Below, piece by piece: positions 37,101-44,981 of a stretch of 64,000 nt of DNA; the stretch's first letter is position 1, and every line of letters starts with the position of its first letter. Origin of the DNA: Rhynochetos jubatus (taxonomy: Eukaryota > Chordata > Aves > Eurypygiformes > Rhynochetidae). The notes under the pieces were generated by a model. The model did no database searches and had not been told where the DNA came from. It saw only the letters and a program-made list of their open reading frames with translations. The DNA is taken from positions 142,352,175 to 142,416,174 of the forward strand of contig CM050648.1 of assembly GCA_027574665.1 (NCBI GenBank). Reading direction: 5' to 3'. Made by a program: the position numbers and the translations under genes.

Positions 37101-40100
37101 AACAGACCGAATCTAGTGGTATAATGACAGTCTTCATGGTGGTAATTAAGTCCTCAACCTCAGTACTCCATCATCCAGCAGAGCTGTTAATTACATACAA
37201 ATGACAGCAGTATTTTTGGTATTTCTAAGCCTCTGTGACCAAGAACTGAAGTGAAATCACTGTCTCCTTTTAGCACAGGTCCCTGAATAACCTCATGGTA
37301 ACGTAACGATGCTTGCTCTGTGTGTGGTGCGTGATTCGTACAATAGTTTAGCACTGAAATGTCCATATCGTGGTGTGGAAGGGGTTGTTTTTTCCTGTTT
37401 GGGGGTGCATGGAAGGGAGGAGGCTTGGGTTTTCGTAATGTCAGATGGGGGAGGTGTTATCCCCTGGTAGAATCTGTAGCAGTATTTTTGCTACTATAAA
37501 CTGTAATTTGTTTATACCGGCTTCTTTGGGAGGTAGCAAAAGTACAATGACTGTTGTGGTTTCATACAAATTTTGAGGAAAAAATAACAAGTGTTGAATA
37601 ATACAGAACTTTTGAGATTGTTTATTGTAAACTGATATTAATACCGTAGATTACTGGGGAGGGGGAGGGAAGTTAAAAAAAAAGGTCTTGTGTGGTTGAA
37701 AAAAGAAATTGTGCTGGAACTGATGATTTAGGGTGCTGTTTCCTTTTTTTTTTTTTTTCTTTTTTAAAAAAAACCCAATTTTTGCAGACTCTGGCTCATC
37801 TGACAGTGAAGCAGATGAATCATCCGAAAAGAATTTGAATGAAGAATTTTCTCCAGAAACTTCCGAACTGGAAAAAAGTGAAAAACTGCATGATGAGAAG
37901 CTAGATGAAGAAAACCCAAAGATTCCTCAGGCCTTGAAAGAAAATGACAGGACTCAAGTGCAGCCGTTAGAAACACTGAAACTGGAAGTTGAAGAAAGTG
38001 AACAAATTGTTCAGATTTTTGGAAATAAAACAGAACAAATAGAAGAAATCAAAAGGGAGGCTGAAAAATCACCTAAAGGAAAAGGGCGAAGGAGCAAGAC
38101 AAAAGATCCCTCTTTAGAGAATGCGAAGATTTCACCAGGAAGCCAAGAAGAGGTGGGAAATGAATCTCTTACAGAGCCTGAAAGATTAGACATGTCTTCC
38201 CTGGACTGTAAAGAAATTGCCAGCGCTACGGAAAGCGAAACGGAGCCTTCCACAAAAGATAAGAAGCTTTTGAAAAGGAAAACTTTGGACCAGGTGTCAC
38301 CCGAGAAGAGAAATCGTCGAGAGAGTGAGATGGAAGTGCCAAATATCGTGTCTGAAGAGAGGACCAGCGAATGTACCGGAGTGGAGGAATGTCAGGGGCT
38401 GAGTGCTGAAGAGTCCCTCAGAACTGACAACGAGGAAATGCCGTCCCTCGTGGCAGAGTCGGTTCAGCACGGTCAGGAGCTGAGGAATGAGAACTTCGAA
38501 CGCCCGTCTGAAGAAAACGAGAGTGTTCCCGTAAAAGATGAGGATGATGCAATGCCTCAGATTGGCCCTGAAACTTTGCTCTGCCATGAAGTAGACTTGG
38601 ATGACTTGGATGAGAAGGAGAAGAGCAGCAGTGAAGATATGGTATCAGAGAAGCCAGACCCTAATGCTTCAACCTCAAATCCAGCTGCCTTACCAGCCGC
38701 CGTCCCATCGAGCTTTTCAGCGGCCTCGCCTCTTGCTCTTAGTCAGGACGAATCGCGCAGTATCAAGAGCGAAAGCGATATGACTATCGAGGTCGACAGT
38801 GTGGCCGAAGAGTCTCAGGAAGGCCTGTGTGAGAGCGAGTCTGCTAATGGATTTGAAGCCAGTACCGTGCCAAGCAATTGCAGTATAGCCACGCAGGAGA
38901 GAGAGATGGGAGAGAAAGGTGAGTGTTTCCTGTGAAACCCGTGATTTCTGGAGCCCTCTGAAGCCTGGCGTTACTTTGCTATGATTTACTCATTTGTGTT
39001 GTCTTCTGGGTTTAAATTTCTTTGTTGCTTATAAAAAGAGCTTGTTAGTACCAGAAATATTTGAGGTGGTTTTGTTTTTTTCCCTCCTTCTCATTTAGGT
39101 CAAAAAAGACCCAGTGAGAGCAATAGCGGAACACTAGCGAAAAAGCAAAAGCGGACTCCAAAGCGGACAAGTGCTGCAGCCAAAAATGAAAAGAATGGAA
39201 CAGGTACATTCCTGGGGGCGGGGGGGAAAGGGGGAGGGTTATGCTGGCCTGTAAACGTGTGTAAGAGCCTGCTGTTCTCACTGCTACCCGTTACTCTGTT
39301 GGGTGGGACTTCCTCGTCAGGGTTTTTCATTGGTAGGCATCACGATTCTTGGCTGTTCACCAGCGAGCGCTTACCAGCTGCGTGGTAGCAGTGATGCTGG
39401 GAAATCGCTTGGCAGCTTTTAATTCCTTCATTAGGAGAAACTCCTAATGACTGCGTGCGTTAGCAGTTACTGCGTGTTTGCCGTGACGCCGATTTTTATG
39501 TGTTGGGTTGGTTATGGCACTGAGAGAGGGGACTTTACTCTGAAGAGAAGCATCACCCGTAACGTGTTACGCCAGGCATTTCTCCTGGGGGCAAAGCGCG
39601 TTTGACGCGAAAGCATTAACTTTTCAGCAAAAGGAATGTTGTGTGGTTTTGTCTGAAGGATGTGACTTTTTTGACTTCCTATAGAAATGGGGATTTTTGT
39701 GTTTCTGTAGCTTAATTTTGGTGATGACTGTAGTGAATGAGTCTGTATTTAGGCCCTGTGGCAGCACTGTTATGAATGTTAGTACCAAACTAAAATGCTA
39801 ATTATCTGTTGTACAACATGCAGACCCATTTAACATCAGCGCTGTAACATTCGTATTTTAATAAGCTGCTTTATTGCTTCTGTGAAAAACCGTGACGCGC
39901 TTCTAACTGAAGGGCCGGTCGGGCCTCGACTCCTCCCGCATTAACCATCAGGACGCTTGAGGGGTCAGCGCGTGTTAAGTACAATTCTAAAAAATCAAGG
40001 GTTTGGTTATTTTTAAGTCCAAACACGTTTCTCTTACTGCAGGACAAAGTAGTGACAGTGAAGACCTTCCTGTCCTGGACGGTTCAAGTAAATGTACTCC

Positions 40101-41492
40101 TGTAAAACACATAAACGCCTCCAAACCACAGAAGATTTCTCGATCACCTGCAAGAGTGATTTCGCCTCACATCAAAGATGGAGAAAAGGATAAACACAGG
40201 GACAAACATCACCACCAGAACACTTCGCCCAGAGTATATAAGTGGAGTTTTCAGCTCAGTAAGAACGCTTTAAGTGACCTGATTAGAATTTACAAGAAAA
40301 CTTGTTCTGAAAGAAAAACGTGCAAATCTGGGGATCCTGAGTTACTCATAGGCCTTTCATGGCATAGTTAGGGACGTGCGTTTTTTTTCATGCTGCATCT
40401 TGTATGCTCTTAAGAATTGTGTTGATGTGTTTTAAAATCACCTTTTTTCTTTTCTTCCCGCTTTTAAGATGAACTAGACAATATGAGCAGCGCTGAAAGG
40501 ATCTCCTTCTTACAAGAAAAACTACAGGAAATACGGAAATACTACATGTCCTTGAAGTCAGAAGTAGCGACCATCGACAGGAGAAGAAAGAGATTGAAAA
40601 AGAAAGACAGAGAAGGTAACTTTCACGTTTGCTTTACGCTTCCCACGAGAAGCGAATTTTCTTGAAAAATACGCAACTCAGAGCAAGGTGAGTGTAACTG
40701 GCAGTGGGCTAGAAAGTAAGCGTTACCGTCTGTTGGTGCTGTCCGCGTGAATACGTACTTAGAAGGAGATTTTGTGGCTTTTCAGAATTTCAGCGCAGCG
40801 AAAACACTCGCTGACTGTTTCGTAACTCTGCATTCGGAACTGGACTTCCAGGTGCAAGCTCGGGCTGAGTTCTTGCTCAGCATGGCTTGGCTGATTCTTT
40901 TCCTCGGGCCGTGGTGCAGAAAGGGTAAGGTCACACCTGCAGTTCATGCGGGTGTGGCAGTGAAAGCAAGCAACAGGAAAATCCCTGTCTGTTTTCTGTG
41001 ACCGGGCCGCTGCTTTGAGGTCTTTTAAACCTAATAACCAAGGAAACCTCCATTCTGACATGTGCTTTGTGGTGGAGTCATAGAATCACAGAACGGTTTG
41101 GGTTGGAAGGGGCCTTAAAGATCACCCAGTTCCAACCCCCTGCCATGGGCAGGGACACCCTCCACTAGACCAGGTTGCTCCAGGCCTCATCCAGCCTGGC
41201 CTTGGACACTGCCAGGGATGGGGCACCCACAGCTTCTCTGGGCAACCTGTCCCAGTGCCTCCCCACCCTCTCCAGGAAGAATTTCTTCCTGATATCCAAT
41301 CTAAATCTCCACACTTTCAATTTAAACCCGCTACTCCTTGTCCTGTCTGATAATCTGATGCTGATCTGTTGTTCTGTGTGTTGTTCAGTGTCACATACGG
41401 GAGCATCCATGTCATCTGCTTCGTCAGACACTGGAATGAGTCCGTCGTCATCTTCTCCTCCACAAAACGTGCTTGCTGTAGAATGCAGGTGA
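10096..41492 (+). CDS. ARID4A: ARID4A (RBBP1), 20 coding exons, N-terminus outside window
   Basis: AT-rich interaction domain protein 4A is a nuclear adaptor that bridges RB-family pocket proteins and the SIN3-HDAC co-repressor. Twenty exons join without a frame break: 10096-10175, 10282-10376, 10985-11117, 13034-13113, 14816-14892, 16729-16895, 25941-26013, 28747-28841, 28982-29079, 30581-30809, 32673-32923, 34769-34966, 36135-36219, 36396-36597, 36806-36868, 37788-38918, 39099-39203, 40043-40258, 40469-40615, 41389-41492. They total 3,629 nt, or 1,208 residues plus stop. All use AG acceptors and GT donors. Domain order (residue 1 = F at 10098): end of the first Tudor, RBB1NT/PWWP-like (about 75-140), acidic linker, ARID (about 217-310), Tudor-knot/chromobarrel (about 480-545), AT-hook-like KRGRPP, long acidic region with LLCHE (905-909), C-terminal coiled coil. 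ARID4A is chosen over ARID4B from recalled family sequence and from the TIMM9/KIAA0586 neighbours. The missing N-terminus is about 90 residues by comparison with the human protein. Confidence 0.96.
10282..10376 (+). CDS. ARID4A: ARID4A coding exon b
   Basis: 95 nt after CCATGTAG, starting [16 protein letters not shown] and ending RGRRSSLPV. Donor GTGAGT at 10377, leaving phase 2. Residues 27-58 of the visible protein. Confidence 0.95.
10377..10984 (+). other. ARID4A: ARID4A intron
   Basis: 608-bp intron, GTGAGT to TTTAG. No repeat or gene recognised. Confidence 0.9.
10985..11117 (+). CDS. ARID4A: ARID4A coding exon c (start of RBB1NT/PWWP-like region)
   Basis: 133 nt. Encodes an acidic stretch ([19 protein letters not shown]) and then [20 protein letters not shown] and WYPAL, the first strands of the second Tudor/PWWP-like module that family members use for chromatin or DNA contact. 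Donor GTAAG at 11118, phase 0. Confidence 0.96.
11118..13033 (+). other. ARID4A: ARID4A intron
   Basis: 1.9-kb AT-rich intron. A T-tract at about 12989-13003 lies some 30 bp before the acceptor at 13033. No mobile element recognised. Confidence 0.85.
13034..13113 (+). CDS. ARID4A: ARID4A coding exon d
   Basis: 80 nt, [20 protein letters not shown] and SFADSK; continues the RBB1NT/PWWP-like module. Acceptor CTTCAG, donor GTAAGT, phase 2. Confidence 0.96.
13114..14815 (+). other. ARID4A: ARID4A intron with (GA)13 microsatellite
   Basis: 1.7-kb intron. The only distinct feature is a GA repeat at 13693-13718; otherwise no gene or transposon recognised. Confidence 0.85.
13693..13718. repeat. (GA)13 microsatellite
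   Basis: Uninterrupted GA dinucleotides directly after a G-run. Likely length-polymorphic. Confidence 0.95.
14816..14892 (+). CDS. ARID4A: ARID4A coding exon e
   Basis: 77 nt, [20 protein letters not shown] then SSPKK. Acceptor TTTTTCAG, donor GTAAAT, phase 1. Closes the RBB1NT/PWWP-like module. Confidence 0.95.
14893..16728 (+). other. ARID4A: ARID4A intron
   Basis: 1.8-kb intron, no repeat recognised. Short open frames on both strands around 15.8-16.2 kb look random. Confidence 0.82.
16729..16895 (+). CDS. ARID4A: ARID4A coding exon f (acidic linker)
   Basis: 167 nt. [20 protein letters not shown] then [14 protein letters not shown], followed by a Glu-rich tract. Acceptor TTCTGTAG, donor GTAAG, phase 0. 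The acidic serine/glutamate stretch separates the Tudor-like modules from the ARID. Confidence 0.95.
17840..18015. promoter_or_regulatory. Intronic CpG-rich patch with palindromic X-box and NRF1 motif
   Basis: A local GC- and CpG-rich block in otherwise AT-rich intron. It contains GTTGCCACGGCAAC at 17899-17912, a full palindromic RFX X-box, and GCGCATGCGT at 17931-17940, an NRF1-type site, 18 bp apart, followed by an 11-G run and GGCCGGCGGCC. This motif mix is typical of TATA-less promoters. Whether it is an alternative ARID4A promoter, an antisense promoter or an enhancer is inference. Confidence 0.55.
21440..21634 (+). mobile_element. CR1 LINE 3' end
   Basis: Encodes the CR1 ORF2 C-terminus ([20 protein letters not shown]...) then the CR1 3' UTR ending TTCTACGATTCTATGATT. 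5' truncated. Confidence 0.95.
23293..23745 (-). mobile_element. CR1 LINE 3' end, about 450 bp, longest intronic copy
   Basis: Reverse-strand CR1 starting at its 3' terminus (AGAATCACAGCATGGTTTGG) and reaching back through the RT-domain end into the region encoding [20 protein letters not shown]. Confidence 0.95.
25154..25282 (-). mobile_element. CR1 LINE 3' tail (about 130 bp)
   Basis: Starts AATCATAGAATCACAGAGTG and runs to CATCCAGCCTGGCC, then stops abruptly. Reverse orientation, 0.66 kb upstream of the exon at 25941. Confidence 0.93.
25941..26013 (+). CDS. ARID4A: ARID4A coding exon g (opens ARID domain)
   Basis: 73 nt, [20 protein letters not shown] then MEDR. The [15 protein letters not shown] stretch is the first helix of the ARID DNA-binding fold. 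Acceptor TTTTCCCAG, donor GTAAC, phase 1. Because 73 is not a multiple of 3, skipping would shift the frame. Confidence 0.96.
26014..28746 (+). other. ARID4A: ARID4A intron with CR1
   Basis: 2.7-kb intron containing a + oriented CR1 at 27247-27562. An open frame of 151 codons at 28150-28605 has no recognisable similarity and is not annotated. Confidence 0.85.
27247..27562 (+). mobile_element. CR1 LINE 3' end (about 315 bp)
   Basis: CR1 ORF2 C-terminus ([20 protein letters not shown]...) followed by the 3' UTR and terminal CCATTCTGTGAAT. Sense to ARID4A. Confidence 0.95.
28747..28841 (+). CDS. ARID4A: ARID4A coding exon h (ARID)
   Basis: 95 nt, [20 protein letters not shown] then [11 protein letters not shown]. 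Core ARID helices, with the conserved [14 protein letters not shown] segment. Acceptor TGTGTAG, donor GTAAGT, phase 0. Confidence 0.97.
28982..29079 (+). CDS. ARID4A: ARID4A coding exon i (ARID)
   Basis: 98 nt, [20 protein letters not shown] then [12 protein letters not shown]. Matches the ARID W-x-x-I-...-LG and Y-x-x-Y signature region. Acceptor CACAAAG, donor GTAAGT, phase 2. Confidence 0.97.
29080..30580 (+). other. ARID4A: ARID4A intron
   Basis: 1.5-kb intron without a recognised repeat beyond short A and T homopolymers. Confidence 0.85.
30581..30809 (+). CDS. ARID4A: ARID4A coding exon j (end of ARID, acidic tail)
   Basis: 229 nt, [20 protein letters not shown] closes the ARID; then a Lys/Glu-rich linker ending EIELRSPR. 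Acceptor ATCTATAG, donor GTAAG, phase 0. Confidence 0.96.
30810..32672 (+). other. ARID4A: ARID4A intron with divergent CR1
   Basis: 1.9-kb intron; CR1 of a different subfamily at 31223-31420 (-). Remainder AT-rich. A two-strand pair of open frames near 32.2-32.5 kb has no recognisable identity. Confidence 0.85.
31223..31420 (-). mobile_element. CR1 LINE 3' end, distinct older-looking subfamily
   Basis: Reads TATCACAGAGTGGTAGGGGT then TGGAAGGGTCCTCTAGAGAT, as in other avian CR1 subfamilies. It differs clearly in the 3' UTR from the other copies here, which have AAAGACCATCCAGTTCC. Confidence 0.88.
32673..32923 (+). CDS. ARID4A: ARID4A coding exon k (charged linker)
   Basis: 251 nt. [20 protein letters not shown], then Lys/Glu-rich low-complexity sequence ending [10 protein letters not shown]. 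Likely disordered, with basic clusters that could serve as nuclear localisation signals. Acceptor TTCTAG, donor GTAAAC, phase 2. Confidence 0.94.
32924..34768 (+). other. ARID4A: ARID4A intron
   Basis: 1.8-kb intron, no repeat family recognised. Confidence 0.83.
34769..34966 (+). CDS. ARID4A: ARID4A coding exon l (Tudor-knot/chromobarrel)
   Basis: 198 nt. After an acidic run it encodes [20 protein letters not shown] and [15 protein letters not shown]. The Y-x-V-HYYGWN segment is the aromatic core of the chromobarrel/Tudor-knot fold that in ARID4A is reported to bind methylated histone tails. Acceptor CTGCAG, donor GTGAGG, phase 2. Confidence 0.97.
34967..36134 (+). other. ARID4A: ARID4A intron with 21-bp tandem duplication
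   Basis: 1.2-kb intron. The 21-bp duplication at 35202-35243 is the only structured element seen. Confidence 0.84.
35202..35243. repeat. Tandem duplication, 21-bp unit x2
   Basis: TCCTTGCTCCTCGCAGGAGTA twice in a row (35202-35222, 35223-35243), and TCC again after it. Each unit holds CTCCTCGCAGGAG, a short inverted repeat (CTCCT/AGGAG). Confidence 0.9.
36135..36219 (+). CDS. ARID4A: ARID4A coding exon m (end of chromobarrel)
   Basis: 85 nt, [20 protein letters not shown] then RKQKKKTK, finishing the chromobarrel (DEWV motif) and adding a lysine-rich basic cluster. Acceptor CTTTTAG, donor GTAATG, phase 0. Confidence 0.97.
36396..36597 (+). CDS. ARID4A: ARID4A coding exon n, with internal alternative donor
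   Basis: 202 nt. [20 protein letters not shown] then [14 protein letters not shown] is an AT-hook-like core. Two donors fit: GTACAT at 36598 (long form) and GTAAAT at 36529, after AATAGCGAAG (short form, 133 nt). Both leave phase 1, so the 23-codon tail (includes [19 protein letters not shown]) can be kept or dropped in frame. Confidence 0.9.
36806..36868 (+). CDS. ARID4A: ARID4A coding exon o, candidate 63-nt cassette exon
   Basis: 63 nt, [20 protein letters not shown]. Acceptor GATTTTAG, donor GTGAGT. Phase 1 at both ends, so inclusion or skipping keeps frame. Subtracting it and the 23-codon tail of the previous exon gives a total length close to the usual 1,257-residue human protein, which suggests the canonical form omits both. 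Its exon status rests on clean splice sites and open basic/serine-rich coding sequence. Confidence 0.75.
36869..37787 (+). other. ARID4A: ARID4A intron ending in long T/A tract
   Basis: 0.9-kb intron. A long T-run with interruptions (37744-37765), followed by an A-run, stands just before TTTTTGCAG at 37779-37787. No repeat family recognised. Confidence 0.88.
37788..38918 (+). CDS. ARID4A: ARID4A large coding exon p (acidic region with RB-binding LxCxE)
   Basis: 1,131 nt, 377 residues, uninterrupted. Acidic and serine-rich, likely disordered; includes [16 protein letters not shown] and [10 protein letters not shown] basic patches. The LxCxE pocket-protein motif reads LLCHE at 38576-38590 and is followed by [10 protein letters not shown]. 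Human ARID4A carries an equivalent LxCxE, the defining RBBP1 feature. [15 protein letters not shown] near the 3' end contains a SUMO-consensus-like IKSE. Acceptor GCAG, donor GTGAG, phase 1. Confidence 0.97.
39099..39203 (+). CDS. ARID4A: ARID4A coding exon q
   Basis: 105 nt, [20 protein letters not shown] then [14 protein letters not shown]; strongly basic. Acceptor CATTTAG, donor GTACAT, phase 1. Confidence 0.96.
39204..40042 (+). other. ARID4A: ARID4A intron
   Basis: 0.84-kb intron, locally CpG-containing, no gene or transposon recognised. Confidence 0.87.
40043..40258 (+). CDS. ARID4A: ARID4A coding exon r
   Basis: 216 nt, [20 protein letters not shown] ... [11 protein letters not shown]. 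Acceptor CTGCAG, donor GTAAGA, phase 1. The YKWSFQL segment leads into the C-terminal coiled coil. Confidence 0.97.
40469..40615 (+). CDS. ARID4A: ARID4A coding exon s (C-terminal coiled coil)
   Basis: 147 nt. [20 protein letters not shown] and [20 protein letters not shown], then LKKKDRE: a long heptad-like helix with a basic end, highly conserved with mammals. Acceptor TTTTAAG, donor GTAACT, phase 1. Confidence 0.97.
40616..41388 (+). other. ARID4A: Last ARID4A intron, partly CR1
   Basis: 773-bp intron of which about 274 bp (41074-41347) is a reverse-oriented CR1. Only 41 bp of other sequence separates that CR1 from the acceptor. Confidence 0.9.
41074..41347 (-). mobile_element. CR1 LINE 3' end abutting last ARID4A coding exon
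   Basis: Begins GTCATAGAATCACAGAACGG and ends CTACTCCTTGTCCTGTCTGA. Reverse strand. Encodes the CR1 ORF2 C-terminus on the minus strand. Confidence 0.95.
41389..41492 (+). CDS. ARID4A: ARID4A last coding exon t
   Basis: 104 nt: [20 protein letters not shown] then [13 protein letters not shown] and TGA at 41490-41492. Serine-rich C-terminus. Acceptor TTGTTCAG. Confidence 0.97.
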
Positions 41493-42029
41493 TACACGTT
41501 CCTCGGCCTTGCCAGCAGCTCGCTGCCATGGACACAAATCCTGAAATTCAACCACAGAAAGCACTCAACTGGTTTGACATGGCCAAGTCTATTCTGTACA
41601 CACTTCCATCGCTGGACTGTACCTGTTCTCCCCTCCTACCCTCTTCTTTTGTTTAATTTACTGTTCAGAGGAAGCAAGCTCATTGGTAACTGAAGGTTTG
41701 TAGGCACAATGTGACACGCTTGTCATTGTGTTTGCTTTTGGTTGGGGTTTTTTTTTTTTGTTTTAATTAATACAGAGAAAGGGCACTTAGCAAATTTGAG
41801 AAGTTATGACCAATGAAGCATTCGGGTGTTCTAGGGAGATCTTAGAGCTGCAAGTGCACGGAGCAGACACCAGAGTATTACCGAACCGAAGCGAGCAACT
41901 GCTGCACTTTCACCGAGCTGACCGCTGACTCTCGGTGAGTAGTTCCTCGCTGTGGAAGCACTTGCTATACAGAACTGCCAAAGTACGTGTTCAGCAGTGT
42001 GCCCAGTTTTAAAGGTGTACATGGGACAA

Positions 42030-42035
42030 AATAAA
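42030..42035 (+). terminator. ARID4A: Candidate proximal poly(A) signal of ARID4A
   Basis: AATAAA within GACAAAATAAATTGTG, about 540 nt after the stop. Could produce a shorter 3' UTR. Confidence 0.4.
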
Positions 42036-42400
42036 TTGTGAAAGGAGGTGTAGTTGACTGAAAACTACAGTTGTAAGAAGTCTTCCACTTTTTATAGGAT
42101 TTTTGAGCACACAATTATGCAAATATTTTAATGTTTATTAATGTTTACAGTGGAATTGTGAATAGGTTTTCAGTGGACTATCTTATCCCTTGACAAAAAT
42201 ATTTTGTCTTTTTTCTATGTAATTTCAGAGTTTTTATTTTGTTACAAAAAGACGAAAAATGAAATATATAACAACAATGAAGTTATTTAACAAGATTTCT
42301 AAAGCTGAAATTTTTTGTGTAAAATAAGGTATCTTGCAACTTGTTAAATATATTTATTCAGACATTGGATGTTGTATTTTTATGTATTTTTTCAAATATT

Positions 42401-42406
42401 AATAAA
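42401..42406 (+). terminator. ARID4A: Candidate main poly(A) signal of ARID4A
   Basis: AATAAA followed at once by a genomic A-rich run (42411-42430), after which base composition switches from AT-rich to GC-rich. Confidence 0.6.
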
Positions 42407-43192
42407 ATTGGAAAAAAAAAAAAAGAAAAAGCAGCTAGGTTAGTTCACTCTTTGGACAGAACAGACTCGCCAGTCACGGCTCTCCAGGCGCTTCTACCCG
42501 GCGGCCGCGCCTGCGGACCCTCCGCACCGTAGATCCGTAAAGCGGCGGCTGGATGAACCGATGGCTTTATTTGGCAACTTTGGCAGTCCTAGTACTTCAT
42601 ATGCTGTTTTGAGGAACAACACCTTTATTGGGTTGCCCTTAGGATACTCTGTCCCGAGCTCTGAGGTTCGCGGTGCTGCCGAACGAACCGACATCTCCCG
42701 GAGCTGAGATGCGACACTGAAGTCAAGCAACCGTGCGTGCTTCGCCTGCGGCCTGTCCCACAGGCAGATACCGTTTGTAAATAACTCTCCCGGAACCATG
42801 TATTTAAAACAGTTTGCATATACATGCTGTATAAAAGTGATTTTTTTATCAATTTTTTTATTCATGTTTGTACATTGAAAGGGGTTCTTAACCCCTTTTC
42901 CTGTGTTAATATGCTGTAGAGTAATAACATAGATGCTCTAGACTGTATATCAGGATCTTCTGGTTCACACGACAAAGTCGGAACGAAACACTAGTGATGG
43001 CGTAGCATTACTAAAATGGATGTTCCTTGAAATTTCATTTTACAGCATTTGTCAACTTGTGATTCCGATTCCTTCCATTTTCGCAGAAAATTAAAGAAAA
43101 AGTACTCTTGTACATGCACTTTTTCTGTCTTTTCTTCAGCAAAGCAGAACTGTTTCGATGTAAGATAAACGTGGAGCTCACGAGACAGCGTT

Positions 43193-43198
43193 AATAAA
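43193..43198 (+). terminator. Candidate distal poly(A) signal
   Basis: AATAAA in GCGTTAATAAAGGCCGTGTT, followed by a TGTTTCTGTTG-type GU-rich stretch. If used by ARID4A, its 3' UTR would extend by about 0.8 kb through GC-rich sequence. Confidence 0.3.
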
Positions 43199-43868
43199 GG
43201 CCGTGTTTCAAACATTGGCTTGACATGCTGTTTCTGTTGAAGCGGTCGTTCTTGGAACTGCCTGCGCTTACCTAACCAGGGACGTTCATCTCCGTCAGTT
43301 GGTGTAGAAGGTAAAATAAGGCATCTGGCTTTTTTCCCAGAGCCAACTTTCGCCGTTGATCTGACAGTAGCTACGAATAAGACGCAACACGCCTGTAAAA
43401 GGAAGTGACGTGGGTCACCTTTTTCTCAGATTACCTTCCACGTCTTAATATTTGCAGAAGTACATTTTAAATCCAGTGAAATAACAGGATTAATTATATC
43501 TTGTGCAGATGCCCACCCACCGAGGGAGCTCGCAGAACAGGGATGCACGCAGGCTCGCGCGTGGAGGTGATGGGTGAGCTCGGCGCCGTCGGTCCTTCGG
43601 CACAGGTGTTGGCCGTGTGTACGCTGACCGCTGCTCCTTGTCCCTCGGGGAGGTTCAGGGCACTGCGTGGAAGACCGAAGGGAGCGGAAACCCGTTCTCA
43701 CGGGTGGCTGCTCCTTGACGTGGAGAACTCGCTTCCCCGCATCCTCTTCCCACCTTGCCCTGGTCGCCGTCAGGCAGACACGCACGCGCAGACCCCCGGT
43801 GACAGCTCGCAGCGCTGCTCTGGCAGAAAGCAAGCCTGCAAGTGCCGCCCCGCTGGGGAAGCCTCCAG

Positions 43869-43931
43869 CGCGTCACCGATTCCCTCGCGTCACCAATTCG
43901 ATTCCCTCGCGTCACCGATGCCCTGGTGCTA
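43869..43931. repeat. Short GC-rich minisatellite, three imperfect units
   Basis: GCGTCACCGATTCCCTC, GCGTCACCAATTCGATTCCCTC and GCGTCACCGATGCCCTGG follow each other; the middle unit has a 5-bp insertion. Confidence 0.8.
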
Positions 43932-44981
43932 CCTTCCTGGCGAGAAGCGGAGCAGTTGGCCAGGTTCTTGGGGAGATGTTTACAGCAGTTTCTTAGGACG
44001 TTTAACACGTCACAGGGAAAAACAGATCCAGTGTTTAATATGGGCCTGGGCTGTGCTAAAGGTGAACTTGGCACAAAACTCTAATGGGCCTTTCACTTCT
44101 AACTTTACTAAAACCCCCTTATTTCTGCTCGCTGGCATGAATTCCAGGGTGTCTGGCAGTGCCTTGAGTGGAAGTTTAACGGCTGCGTCCTTGCTGCTGC
44201 GTTACACCGCCCTGGGGTTTTCTGGGTGGTTTGAAGGGGTCAGGTACGTTTGCGAGGGCACTGGGGAGCGAAGCGCCCTCTCGGCAGCCTTCACGCTGCC
44301 TTCAGACCTTTGTTCTCAAGGATACACGTTCCTAAAGCTCGGTTGGGGGGTAGAACAGGACTCGGGTTACGGGATCAAACGCTGTTAGAAAGAACGGGGC
44401 TGTAATTCAGCCTCCCCCCCCCGGCAACTGATACAAAGAACTGGCAGATTCACTGGGTTTGGATTAACGTGCGTTTGAAAGTTGGAAACAGCGTCACCCG
44501 CTTGCAGGCAAGGACGTAAGATTCGTTTCCCTACTTGGTTAACTTTCACTTTCTTGCCATGACGTATACAGCGTACTCAGGAGATTTTATTTCCTCTCTA
44601 AGGAGTACCTCTAGCGCCACCCAGTTAAACCTTGTGTCCGGCTCCATCGCACGGCTCGTGTTTGGGAAACGGCCTCTGGCTCCATCGGGCTGAGCAGATG
44701 CGGCAGGAGAAGCAAGGATGTCAGAACAATAGCGACGAGCCGTCGTTGCGACGGAGGGTAAGCGGGTTTGCAGCAGTAAGTAGTAGTGAAAGCAAAGCGT
44801 AACGAGGGCAAAGGTGCATCTTGGAGAAGCAGGATGTATCTGACCTTCGCGGGCAGCAGCAAACACTCACCTTCAAGGGGAAGGCCAGCAGTAGGAGAGA
44901 GAAAGCGATGAAGTCACTTCTTTGCTCTTGGTGGTGTTTTGCACAAGTTCCACTTGACTCTGTTTTTTGAAAGGCGCAGTA

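Larger units (their letters stand above)
41493..42420 (+). other. ARID4A: ARID4A 3' UTR
   Basis: AT-rich, U-rich sequence between the stop and a canonical AATAAA at 42401. Includes an earlier AATAAA at 42030 and AU-rich stretches around 42230-42400. The cleavage position is estimated, not seen. Confidence 0.75.

Noticed and set aside
41389..41656. 95-codon frame overlapping the last ARID4A exon in another frame
   Set aside because: Shadow of the real exon, whose frame fits the splice phase and the conserved C-terminus.
43501..44388. 295-codon open frame on the + strand
   Set aside because: GC-rich, contains a minisatellite, overlapped by equally open frames on other strands, composition not protein-like, no recognised family.
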